Source of the DNA: Lysobacter oculi
GTDB taxonomy: Bacteria; Pseudomonadota; Gammaproteobacteria; Xanthomonadales; Xanthomonadaceae
Direction: 5' to 3'
Length of the DNA stretch: 64,000 nt
NCBI RefSeq assembly: GCF_003293695.1
Contig: NZ_CP029556.1
Location: 506,001 to 570,000, forward strand
The position numbers were made by a program, and so were the translations under genes. Below are positions 7,307 to 15,500 of the stretch, piece by piece (positions within the stretch are counted from its first letter, which is position 1; every line of letters starts with the position of its first letter). The notes beneath the pieces were generated by a model. That model was not told the DNA's origin. It did no database searches and saw only the letters and a list, made by a program, of their open reading frames with translations.

Positions 7307-8308
7307 ATGCCGCGCATCGCCCTCAACGCCGAATTGACCCTCGAGAATGGCCAAGCCCCCGAATGGGTCGAGGTCATTCCCGCGCCGGACGCTGACGGCT
7401 ACGTCGCCGGCCGCGATGGCCGTCGCTGGCGGTGGGACGCCGAAGCGCAGAACTCCGTCATGGCCGCCTTCAACGAGCGCGGCATCGAGCTGGTCATGGA
7501 CTGGGAGCACGCCACGCAGCGTCGCGCCCAGAACGGCGATGACGCGCCAGCCGCCGCCTGGCATCCCGAGTTGGAGATCCGCGATGGCGCCTTGCTGGCC
7601 CGCACCAACTGGACGCCGCGTGCCAAGGCGCAGGTGGAGAACCGCGAATACCGCTTCCTGTCCCCCGTCTTCGACTACGCCAAGGACACGCTCCGCATCG
7701 TGCGGATGGTGAGCGTAGGGCTCACCAACACCCCGAACCTGCGCCTGCAAGCGCTCAACTCCGAAGAGGAAACCGCAATGAACCGTTCCGCCATGCTGGC
7801 AGCGGCGATCTCGGCCGTGCTCGGCCTGGGTGCCGACGCCACCGATGACGCGATCGCCCAAGGCATCAACAAGATGCAGGACGATCTCAAGACCGCCCAA
7901 GCCGCCAACGGCGAGCAGCCCTCGCTGGACCGTTACGTGCCGCGTGGCGACTACGACAACCTGGTGACGCGCGCCCAGAACGCCGAGCAGGCGCTCAAGG
8001 ACCGCGATACGGCCGACCACAAGAAGGCCGTGGACGACGCGATCGACGGCGCCCTCAAGGCCGGCAAGATCACGCCCGCCACCGAGGACTACCACCGCGC
8101 TGCCTGCAGCGATGCCGAAGGCCTGGAGCGCTTCAAGGCGTTCGTGGGCGCGGCGGTCGCCGTCGGTGATGACACCAAGCTGGGTGGCCGCAAGCCGGCC
8201 GGTCAGTCCACCGCCCTCAACGCCGAGCAGAAGGACGCGTGCCGCCTGCTGGGCATTTCCGAAGCCGATTTCATCGCCGAACTCGACGGCGACAAGGAGA
8301 CCAAGTAA
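7307..8308 (+). CDS. Phage prohead protease/scaffold, Mu I-like
   Basis: 333 residues. The N-terminal half matches Mu I-type proteases, with ELVMDWEHATQRR (candidate catalytic His) and EYRFLSPVFDY (candidate catalytic Ser region). The C-terminal half is charged, helical scaffold ending in DKETK. Mu-type phages make the protease and, from an in-frame internal start, the scaffold alone; such a start is visible at 7778. The enzyme would cleave scaffold and head proteins in the prohead. The stop overlaps the capsid ATG by one base. Confidence 0.88.
   Translation: MPRIALNAELTLENGQAPEWVEVIPAPDADGYVAGRDGRRWRWDAEAQNSVMAAFNERGIELVMDWEHATQRRAQNGDDAPAAAWHPELEIRDGALLARTNWTPRAKAQVENREYRFLSPVFDYAKDTLRIVRMVSVGLTNTPNLRLQALNSEEETAMNRSAMLAAAISAVLGLGADATDDAIAQGINKMQDDLKTAQAANGEQPSLDRYVPRGDYDNLVTRAQNAEQALKDRDTADHKKAVDDAIDGALKAGKITPATEDYHRAACSDAEGLERFKAFVGAAVAVGDDTKLGGRKPAGQSTALNAEQKDACRLLGISEADFIAELDGDKETK
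7778..8308 (+). CDS. Internal in-frame scaffold product (Mu Z-like)
   Basis: An ATG at 7778 lies in the protease frame and is preceded at 7763-7770 by GAAGAGGA, a good ribosome site. It would give a 176-residue protein (MNRSAMLAAAISAVLG...) consisting only of the helical scaffold part, the arrangement known for Mu I/Z. Use of this start is inferred from position and ribosome-site quality. Confidence 0.6.
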   Translation: MNRSAMLAAAISAVLGLGADATDDAIAQGINKMQDDLKTAQAANGEQPSLDRYVPRGDYDNLVTRAQNAEQALKDRDTADHKKAVDDAIDGALKAGKITPATEDYHRAACSDAEGLERFKAFVGAAVAVGDDTKLGGRKPAGQSTALNAEQKDACRLLGISEADFIAELDGDKETK

Positions 8309-9219
8309 TGGCCCTCGTGACCCATGCGCTCGTCCAGGCGCTGTTCGTCGGCTTCCGCCGCGAGTTCCAGCAGGCCCTGGGCGCCACCCCGAGCGACTAC
8401 TTGAAGGTCGCCACGGTGGTGCCGAGCACCACCAAGAGCAATACCTACGGCTGGCTGGGCCAGTTTCCGAAGTTCCGCGAGTGGATCGGCAACCGCACGA
8501 TCAACTCGATGAAGGAACACGGCTATTCCCTGGTCAACAAGGACTGGGAGTCGACCGTCGGCGTCAAGCGCACCGACATCGAGGACGACGAAGTCGGCGT
8601 CTACAACCCGCTGTTCCAGGAAATGGGCCGCGCCGCCGCGTCGCACCCGGATGAGCTGGTGTTCCCGCTGCTGAAAGTCGGCCACACGACCCTGTGTTTC
8701 GACGGCCAGAACTACTTCGACACCGATCACCCGGTGTACGCCAATGTCGATGGCACCGGTGCCGTGACCACGGTGGCCAACTCGGATATCGACCTGGTCG
8801 GCTGTGCGGGCAACCCGATCTGGTACCTGATGGACACCAGTCGCGCGATCAAGCCGGTGATCTACCAGGAGCGCAAGAAGCCGGTCCTGCTGATGCGCAG
8901 CGGTGACAAGGACGAGAACGTCTTCACCCGCAACGAGATCGAGTTCGGCGCGGACATGCGCTCGAACGTGGGCTTCGGCTTCTGGCAGATGGCCTATGCC
9001 AGCAACCAGCCGCTGACGGCCGCCAACTACGCCGCCGCCCGCGCCGCCATGCAGTCGTTCAAGGGCGACGGTGGCCGCCCGCTGGGGGTCCGCCCGAATC
9101 TGCTGGTGGTTCCGCCTGCCTTGGAAGGCGCGGCGCGCAAGCTGCTCGTCAAGGACGAGAACGGCGGCAACGAATGGGGTGGCAGCGCCGAGCTGGTCAC
9201 CACCTCCTGGCTGGCCTGA
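8308..9219 (+). CDS. Major capsid protein, Mu T-like
   Basis: 303 residues from the ATG at 8308, selected because AAGGAGA (8294-8300) precedes it and translation starts at the family N-terminus MALVTHALVQALFVGFRR. Motifs typical of Mu T-like major head subunits are present, including TYGWLGQFPKFREW, CFDGQNYFDTDHPV and LLVVPPALEGAARKLL. It builds the icosahedral shell. A 12-bp hairpin 10 bases after the stop probably limits read-through, consistent with the need for high capsid expression. Confidence 0.92.
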   Translation: MALVTHALVQALFVGFRREFQQALGATPSDYLKVATVVPSTTKSNTYGWLGQFPKFREWIGNRTINSMKEHGYSLVNKDWESTVGVKRTDIEDDEVGVYNPLFQEMGRAAASHPDELVFPLLKVGHTTLCFDGQNYFDTDHPVYANVDGTGAVTTVANSDIDLVGCAGNPIWYLMDTSRAIKPVIYQERKKPVLLMRSGDKDENVFTRNEIEFGADMRSNVGFGFWQMAYASNQPLTAANYAAARAAMQSFKGDGGRPLGVRPNLLVVPPALEGAARKLLVKDENGGNEWGGSAELVTTSWLA

Positions 9220-9229
9220 TCCACCTAAT

Positions 9230-9258
9230 GCGAAGCCGGCGCCTGTCGCCGGCTTCGC
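9230..9258 (+). terminator. Intercistronic hairpin after the capsid gene
   Basis: A perfect 12-bp stem (9230-9241 with 9247-9258) with a 5-base loop and no T tract. It may act as a partial terminator or stabilise the capsid mRNA 3' end. Confidence 0.6.
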
Positions 9259-9269
9259 TGGAGCCTGAT

Positions 9270-9647
9270 ATGTCGAACAAACCCATCGCCGATGGCCTGG
9301 CCGCTCAAGCCATCATCGTCCAGACCAAGACCGCAGAAAAGTTCTTCCGTGCCGGCCGCCAATTCGGTCGTGAGCCGGTAGAGATCGCGGTCTCCGAACT
9401 GACCGACGCCGAGTTCGAAGCAATCGCGAATGAGCCGAACCTGCTGGTGGCATTCGTGGCCGAGGACAACGAGGCCGCACGCAAGGCCTCCGCCGAAGCG
9501 GCTGCAGCCGAGAAGGCCTCCGCCGAAGCGGCTGCAGCCGAGAAGGCCGCCGCCGAGAAGGCCGCTGCCGAGAAGGCCGCTGCCGAGAAGGCCGCCGCTG
9601 CCGAGAAGGCCGCCGCTGCCGGCAAGAAGGCGGACGCGAAGAAGTAA
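9270..9647 (+). CDS. Mu gp35-like protein with Ala/Glu/Lys repeat tail
   Basis: 125 residues from the ATG at 9270 (MSNKPIADGLAAQAI), which starts after the hairpin; an upstream in-frame ATG would overlap the capsid gene. The first ~65 residues match the small gp35-like proteins after the Mu capsid (HI1506-type), with KFFRAGRQFGREPVEI and SELTDAEFEAIANEP. The remaining half is low-complexity A/E/K, encoded by two identical 30-bp units (9486-9515 and 9516-9545) followed by shorter AEKAA units. The tail may be a charged helix; function is unknown. Confidence 0.75.
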   Translation: MSNKPIADGLAAQAIIVQTKTAEKFFRAGRQFGREPVEIAVSELTDAEFEAIANEPNLLVAFVAEDNEAARKASAEAAAAEKASAEAAAAEKAAAEKAAAEKAAAEKAAAAEKAAAAGKKADAKK

Positions 9648-9650
9648 CCG

Positions 9651-10157
9651 ATGGTTTACCTCGCGCCCGCGCAGTTGATCGATGGCCCGGAGAGCTTGAA
9701 TGAGCTCTCCGAGCTGTTCGGCGTGCTACCGGCGTTGCTGAAGGCAGCGATCGCTGGCGAGAACCTGTCGGGGTGGGATGCCGAAGACCAGCTCTCGGCG
9801 CTCGAAGCCCTGCAGGCGATCGATGACCGCATCGTCCAGGCGACCGCCGAGGTTGATGTGAGGTTGGCCAAGCGCGGCTACGTGCTCCCGCTGGACCCGG
9901 CTCACTTCCCCGTCCTGGTTACCTGGACCCGCGCGATCGCGCGTTACCACCTGCACCCGCAGCGCGAGGGGACGACCGAAACCACGGGGCGCATCGAGCG
10001 CGACTACCGCGACGCCATCCGCGCGCTTGACCAGATCGCCGATGGCAAGCTGTCGCTCGGCGCCAATGACCCGACGCTAGCGCAAGACGAGAACGCCGGC
10101 GCCCAGGTGATCAGCAACCCGCGTCGCTTCAGCCGCGATTCGCTGGGTGGCCTGTGA
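9651..10157 (+). CDS. DUF1320 protein (Mu gp36-like)
   Basis: 168 residues matching DUF1320: N-terminal TAQ-type start (VYLAPAQLID), central IDDRIVQATAEVDVRLAKRGY and PVLVTWTRAIARYHLHP. Proteins at this position are candidate head-completion or connector proteins. The stop overlaps the GTG start of the next gene. Confidence 0.85.
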   Translation: MVYLAPAQLIDGPESLNELSELFGVLPALLKAAIAGENLSGWDAEDQLSALEALQAIDDRIVQATAEVDVRLAKRGYVLPLDPAHFPVLVTWTRAIARYHLHPQREGTTETTGRIERDYRDAIRALDQIADGKLSLGANDPTLAQDENAGAQVISNPRRFSRDSLGGL

Positions 10158-10606
10158 GCGTCTTGGCATTCCCGGTGGCAGACGTCATCGCGCGCCTGGC
10201 CGCCAAGGTGCCGCTGGCCAAGACCGTAGGTGCGGCTGCTGACCTGCAGGCGGTGCTCAAGACCCCGCCGAGCGTCAAGGTCGCGCTGTATGTGCTGGCC
10301 TTCGATCGCGGTGGCGAGATCAAGTATTCCGGCCCCAACGTGTCCGTGCAGAACGTCAACACGCAGCTGCAGGTGGTCCTGTTGGTCCGGCATTCCGCGG
10401 GCGAGCGCGTGGGCGCGGGTGCGCGCAAGTTGGCTGATGACGTGATCGCCCAGGTGCGCGGCGCACTCGTGGGCTGGGCGCCAGCCGATGCCTTCGAAGC
10501 GATCAGCTTCCGCGCCGGCCGCGACGACAACTACTTGGCCGGTTGGTACGCCGGCCAGCAGGTATTCGACACCGCCTTTCGCATCCACAACGAGGTGCTG
10601 CCATGA
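10154..10606 (+). CDS. Gp37-like / DUF1834 protein (probable tail terminator or connector)
   Basis: 150 residues starting from GTG at 10154, which overlaps the DUF1320 stop. The fold pattern (GAAADLQAVLKTPPSVKVALYVLAF, then NVSVQNVNTQLQVVLLVRH, ending HNEVLP) fits the Gp37 family of Mu-like phages. By position it links head completion to the tail. ATGA overlap with the following small gene. Confidence 0.78.
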   Translation: MSVLAFPVADVIARLAAKVPLAKTVGAAADLQAVLKTPPSVKVALYVLAFDRGGEIKYSGPNVSVQNVNTQLQVVLLVRHSAGERVGAGARKLADDVIAQVRGALVGWAPADAFEAISFRAGRDDNYLAGWYAGQQVFDTAFRIHNEVLP

Positions 10607-10797
10607 GCAACCCGACCCCGACCCGCCACGGCAACTGGCACATGGTCAACGGCCAGCTGGTCGACCTGGACGCCGCGCCGGCGCCGGCCGCAGCGCCTGA
10701 AGCCGCCCCCGAATCCCGCGACGACGAAACCGACCCGGAGGCCGAACGGCCCGCCGGCCGGATGTTCCGCCGCCGCACCACTTCCATCAAGGAGTAA
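10603..10797 (+). CDS. Small acidic protein before the tail tube gene
   Basis: 64 residues from the ATG at 10603, which overlaps the previous stop (ATGA). It begins SNPTPTRHGNWHMVNGQLV, continues with an Ala/Pro/Glu-rich middle and ends in a basic MFRRRTTS segment. It occupies the place of the small gp38/DUF2635 gene of Mu-like phages but I see no clear sequence match. Function unknown. Confidence 0.6.
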   Translation: MSNPTPTRHGNWHMVNGQLVDLDAAPAPAAAPEAAPESRDDETDPEAERPAGRMFRRRTTSIKE

Positions 10798-10800
10798 GTC

Positions 10801-11781
10801 ATGGCCCAGCCGAACCTGGAATCCTTCAAGCGCCGCGCCCTGGCACTCGCCTTGCGCGTCACCGCTGATACAGCCGTGGTGCCGACCGCCGCCGCCAACG
10901 GCGTGATGCTGTTCAACGGCAGCTCCGGCACCGAGTTCGACAAGGTCGAGCGCCCGGTGGACCGCCCGCACTTCACCAGCGACCCGTTCGTGGTCGGCTT
11001 GAAGCGCGCCTTCATCGAAGGCGAGTTCGAGCTCTATCCGCCGGCCACGCCGGGTGCGGCCGCCACCAGCGATGCCGACTGCGGCGTCCTGCTGCTGCCC
11101 GCTGGCATGACCGCGGTGAAGGATGCCGTGGCCAAGACCACCCGCTACAACCCGATCAGCCAGGGCATCCCGCTGTCGGATGCCTACTTCTGGCATGCCG
11201 GCACCCTCAAGAAGGTCGAGGCCGCCCGCCACAACGTCAGCCGCCTCTCCCTGGCGGTAGGCGATCGCTTCAAGGGCCAGATCCGCGTGCAGGGCACCTA
11301 CGACAACGTCGAGGCCCAGGCATTGCCGGCCATCACGGTGCCGGGCGTGGTGCCCACCGTGGCCCGTGCCGAGAACACCGAGACCACGCTGAAGCTGCTG
11401 CCCGGCGGCGCCGACCTGGTGGTCTGGGCGAAGTCCCTGCAGGTCGATTTCAACAACTCGATCAAGACCAAGGAATACACCTCGCACGAGGAAACCGGCA
11501 TCGATGACCGCAAGGCGACCTGGTCGCTGCGCTTGGCCAAGACCGACCTCGCCGAGTTCAACCCCTGGACCGTGCGCGACGCCGGCACGCTGATCACCGC
11601 CACGTTGCGCCTGACCGAAGCCGCGAACAAGTACAGCGAGCTGGGCATCCGCGGCCAGATCGAGCAGATCAACGAAGTCGACATCGACGGCGATTACGGC
11701 TGGGAACTGTCCGGTCCGTGCATCGCCAGCGATGCCGGCGGCGACGAGTTCTACATCGAGTTCGGCGACACCACGCCGTAA
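10801..11781 (+). CDS. Phage tail tube protein (siphovirus type)
   Basis: 326 residues. The pattern is of a beta-rich tail tube protein with hydrophobic strands and loops (FNGSSGTEFDKVERPVDRP, LSLAVGDRFKGQIRVQGTY, ATWSLRLAKTDLAEFNPWTV). No tail sheath gene is present, and the next genes are a frameshifted chaperone pair and tape measure, so the tail is long and non-contractile. It would polymerise into the tube through which DNA passes. A hairpin follows at 11825-11852. Confidence 0.8.
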   Translation: MAQPNLESFKRRALALALRVTADTAVVPTAAANGVMLFNGSSGTEFDKVERPVDRPHFTSDPFVVGLKRAFIEGEFELYPPATPGAAATSDADCGVLLLPAGMTAVKDAVAKTTRYNPISQGIPLSDAYFWHAGTLKKVEAARHNVSRLSLAVGDRFKGQIRVQGTYDNVEAQALPAITVPGVVPTVARAENTETTLKLLPGGADLVVWAKSLQVDFNNSIKTKEYTSHEETGIDDRKATWSLRLAKTDLAEFNPWTVRDAGTLITATLRLTEAANKYSELGIRGQIEQINEVDIDGDYGWELSGPCIASDAGGDEFYIEFGDTTP

Positions 11782-11824
11782 CGGATTGACGCGAGAGCGA
11801 GCAGGCCCGGCACACCAAGGCCAT

Positions 11825-11852
11825 GCCTTCACCTGGTGCCGCAGGTGAAGGC
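11825..11852 (+). terminator. Intercistronic hairpin after the tail tube gene
   Basis: An 11-bp perfect stem (11825-11835 with 11842-11852) and 6-base loop in the 110-base gap after the tail tube gene, without a T tract. Together with the hairpin after the capsid gene it suggests partial termination after the two structural genes needed in highest copy. Confidence 0.6.
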
Positions 11853-11891
11853 GCTTCACACCCACTTAAAACCCGATTCGAGGAAGCCCAC

Positions 11892-12245
11892 ATGTTCCAG
11901 CTCAAGAAGGTCAACACCATCCTCCACCCTTGCCGTCTGCGGCAGGCCAACGAAGACGGCAGCGTCAACGAGGCCACGTTGCGAGTGCGTTTCAACGTCA
12001 TCGATCGCGCCGAGCTGGACCGCATGGCCAACGCGGAAGACGACGACGATCGGCTGATATACGACGTGGTGGTCAACAAGATCGAGGACGACGTGCAGGG
12101 CGCCGATGGCGAGAAGCTGGGCGAGGACGATGCCCGTGCCGCCATCCGCAACGACCTGTCCCTGTCGGCACAGATCGTCGGCCAGTTCTGGGAGCTGATG
12201 AGCGGGGCTGCCGCAAAAAACGCGAAACGCTCGCGCGGGCGCTGA
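11892..12245 (+). CDS. Tail assembly chaperone, short form (G-like)
   Basis: 117 residues from the ATG at 11892 (MFQLKKVNTILHP), preceded by GAGGAAG. It lies between tail tube and tape measure genes, the standard position for the tail chaperone. Near its 3' end the codons GCA AAA AAC contain the heptamer A AAA AAC, a classical -1 slippery site, after which the zero frame stops 24 bases on. Chaperones of this kind bind the tape measure and recruit tail tube subunits. Family assignment rests on position and frameshift rather than on strong sequence motifs. Confidence 0.75.
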   Translation: MFQLKKVNTILHPCRLRQANEDGSVNEATLRVRFNVIDRAELDRMANAEDDDDRLIYDVVVNKIEDDVQGADGEKLGEDDARAAIRNDLSLSAQIVGQFWELMSGAAAKNAKRSRGR

Positions 12246-12598
12246 CCCTCGGTCAGATCCCGCCCAGCGCCGACCGCCCGGTGCTGGACGACGAGCAAGA
12301 CCTCACCGCCGCTGAGTTCCTCGCCATCGGCACAGAGCAGGCCGGCGATACCACCAACGAGATCGAGCTGGAGGTGTTGGAAGAAAACTGGGTGGCCACG
12401 CACGTCTTCATGCGTTGCTCCCCGCAGTACATCGCCGGCGGCATGGCGGCCCCGATGGCCACCGGCATCACCGCCACTGAGGCGATGGCCGCCATCACCG
12501 GGATGCGAATCGACCTGGAAGCGCATCCCGACACCTTCGACCAGGTCATCGACATGGGGCGCCACGCGGCCCAGGCGTTGAACGAAAGGAACCGATGA
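11892..12598 (+). CDS. Tail assembly chaperone, frameshift fusion (GT-like)
   Basis: Expected product of a -1 shift at 12215-12221: 110 codons of the short form followed by 125 residues (RETLARALTLGQIPPS... to LNERNR), about 235 residues in all. The second part contains AAMAPMATGITATEAMAAITGM-like helical sequence and resembles short DUF1799-type chaperone extensions. It has no good start of its own near the junction. The stop overlaps the tape measure ATG (12595). In lambda the ratio of the two forms is critical for tail assembly. Confidence 0.75.
12215..12221 (+). other. Programmed -1 ribosomal frameshift site (A AAA AAC)
   Basis: In the reading frame of the short chaperone, codons GCA AAA AAC present X XXY YYZ. 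Slipping back one base enters the frame CGC GAA ACG CTC..., which stays open to 12598. This matches the lambda G/GT arrangement of long-tailed phages. Confidence 0.85.
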
Positions 12599-15500
12599 GC
12601 GAGCAAACCGTCACCCTGCGAATCGTCGGCGAGAACGGCCAACTGGTGGCGGCCGTGCGGACCTCGAACGCGGAGCTGGGCAAGCTCGGTGCCCAGGCGC
12701 GCGACACCGGCAACCAGGCGGCGGCCGGTGCGCGCCAGGTGCGCGGCATTGGTGACGCAGCCCAGCGCACTGAGCGTCAGGTCAACACCCTGCGCGGTTC
12801 CTTGGGCGGTCTGAAGACGATGCTGGCCGGCGTGGTGGGCGTGCAGACGATCCGCCAGCTGGCTGGCATGGCTGACAGCTACAGCGACATCATCGGCAAG
12901 CTGCGGCAGACGGCGGGCAGCGAGCGCGAGCTGGCCCAGGCCAAGGCGGACACCTTCCGCATCGCCCAGCAGACATATCAGCAGCTCGACGCGACGGTCA
13001 CCCTCTACAGCCGCGCCTACGGTGCGCTCAAGCAGTACGGCGTGGGGCAACAGCAGGTGGCCGCGCTGACCGAAACGGTCAACCGTGGCCTGCTGGTCTC
13101 ACGCGCTACGGCGGCCGAATCGGCCAGCGCCATCCTGCAGCTCTCCCAGGCAATGGGCGCTGGCGCGCTCCGCGGTGAGGAATTCAATGCGGTCAACGAG
13201 GCCGCCCCACGGCTGATGCAACTGCTGGCGAATTCGATGGGCGTCACGCGTGGCGCACTCAAGAAACTGGCCGAGGACGGCAAGCTGACCGTCGATGTTC
13301 TGCTGAAGGCGTTCACCGGGCCACAGGCCAAGAAGCTGGCCGAGGAAGCGGCCGCCGTACCGCTGACTATGAGCCGCGCGTGGGTGCAGTTCAAGAACGA
13401 AGCACTGAAGGCCATTGGTGAGGTTGATCAGGCGCAGGGTGCGTCGGCGCAGATTGCGGCTGTCATCGGCGGGCTGGCCAAGAACATCGACATGCTGATC
13501 AAGGTCGGGGCTGCCCTGGCGGTGATATACATGGGGCGCGTGGTAGGCGCGTTTGTCGCGGCCACGGCAGCTGCGGTCAAAAAGACAATCGCTACCGTTG
13601 CCGGCGCAGTAGCAGAGCGGCGAGCGGCAGCAGCAGCAGTTGAAGCGGCGCAAGCGCAGTTGCGCTATGCACAAGTGACTGGCGGGGCGGCGGCGGCATC
13701 AACAGCACTTGCTGCCGCCCAGGGGAGATTGGCTGCAGCCACGGCGGCTTCGCGCGCAGCAATCGCTGGGCTTGGCAGCGGGATGCTGGCTTTCGTGGGT
13801 GGCCCGGTGGGCGCGATATTGATCGCACTTGGCTTGGTTGTCGGCAAGCTTATGGCAGTTAAGACGGCGGCTGATGCTGCCTACAGCAGCATAGGGAGTG
13901 TGGTTGAAAACGCTGCGTATGCACGCGAGTCGATGGATCGCAAAGCGCTGAACCAGTCCAACACCGAACTGAAAGAAACACGCAGCGCTCTTCTAAAGGA
14001 GCGCGAAAGGTTGAACTCTCTGCAGCGGCAGGGCGGTGGCATCAACTTGTTTCCAAAGGAGGGCGAAAACTTCGTGGTCACGCCCAGCGAAGTACGCGCT
14101 CGTCTCGCGAAGAACGCGCGTGCGCTTGCGACGGTTGATTCACAGCTTGAATCCAACTGGGACAAGATTTTCACCAACGTGCTTGACATAGGGTTGGAGA
14201 AAAAACCCGCTGAACTCGACATCCCGACCACGGACACGAAGACGCCGAAGCCGAAAAAGGTGAAGGACGACGCAAAGCAGCGCCTGGAGGACATGAAGAA
14301 CTGGCGCGAAGAGGCTGCCCGCGCCGCCGCGACGATGGAGGGACCGCTCAAGGAGGCTGAGGTCAAGCGTGACCAGCGTCTGGCCGAGCTGTCTGATGCG
14401 CTGGGCAAGGGTCGTATCGAGCAGGCCGCCTACAACACCCTGGTCAAGGATGCGAAGCGCGTCTATGAGGAAGAGACCGAGGCCGCGCGCAAGGCCAACG
14501 AAGAAATCAAGCGCCGCCAGGGCGCACCCGAAAAAATGCTCGCCGACATGGAGCGCGAGCGCCAGCTGATCGGCCTCACGGGCCGCGAGCGCGAGATCGC
14601 CAACGAAGAGCTGCGCGCCGAGGAAGAGCTGCGCCGCGCGATTGATGACGCCCGCGACGCAGGCCGCAAGTTCAGCGAGCAGGAAGTCCAGGATCTTGAG
14701 AACGAAGCTCGCGCCCGCGGGCGCGCGCTCGTGGTGATGCGCGAGCAGACCGATCTGGCCGAGCGCTACCGGGAGCAGTGGCGCGGCGCCATCACCAGCG
14801 TGGCCGATGCCTGGGGGCAGTGGTTTGCCAACGGGTTCCGCAACACGAAGGATTTTCTGTCGCAGACGCGCGACGCGTTCAAGCGATGGATCGCCGACAT
14901 GGGTGCCATGTTCGCCAAGGCCCAGCTGGGCAAGTGGCTGCAGGTGGATCTCGGCGCCGGCACCGGTGGCTGGGGCAGCCTGGTCGGCGGTCAGGGTGGC
15001 GGCTCGGGTGGTTGGATGGAAGGCCTGCAGCGCATGTTTGGTGCCTATCAGCAGGCGCGCGGCAATGGCGGCGGCTTCTGGCAGTCGGTACTCGGTGCGA
15101 TCACGGGCCGGGGGGGCGGCAGTGGATTCGGCGGCTCTGCCGGCACGGACAATTGGGGCTCGATGGCGAGCATGGCCAGGCAGATGGCCGGCCTGGTTGG
15201 TGCGGTCGGTGGCGCGAGCCGCGGTTCGTTCGGAACGCTGGGCGCCATCGGCGGAGCAGATACGTTCGGCACGGGAAACGGAGCTGGGGGTGGTGGCGCG
15301 CTCGGTTCGCTCGGGCAGATCGGCGGAGTGGTCCTCAACAAGGGCACGATGTCGAAGTTCCTCACCTCGTCCGCTGCGCCCTGGTTGGGTGCGGCCGCCG
15401 GCGCGTACTACGGCTGGCAGAAGGGTGGCGACACGCCCGGCAAGGTGATGGGCGCGGCGGCCTATGGCGCAGTGGGTTACAGCGCGATGGTGGCCGGTGG

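Noticed and set aside
9486..9640. Short direct repeats considered as a CRISPR-like array
   Set aside because: They are in-frame codons for an Ala/Glu/Lys tail, with no spacers.
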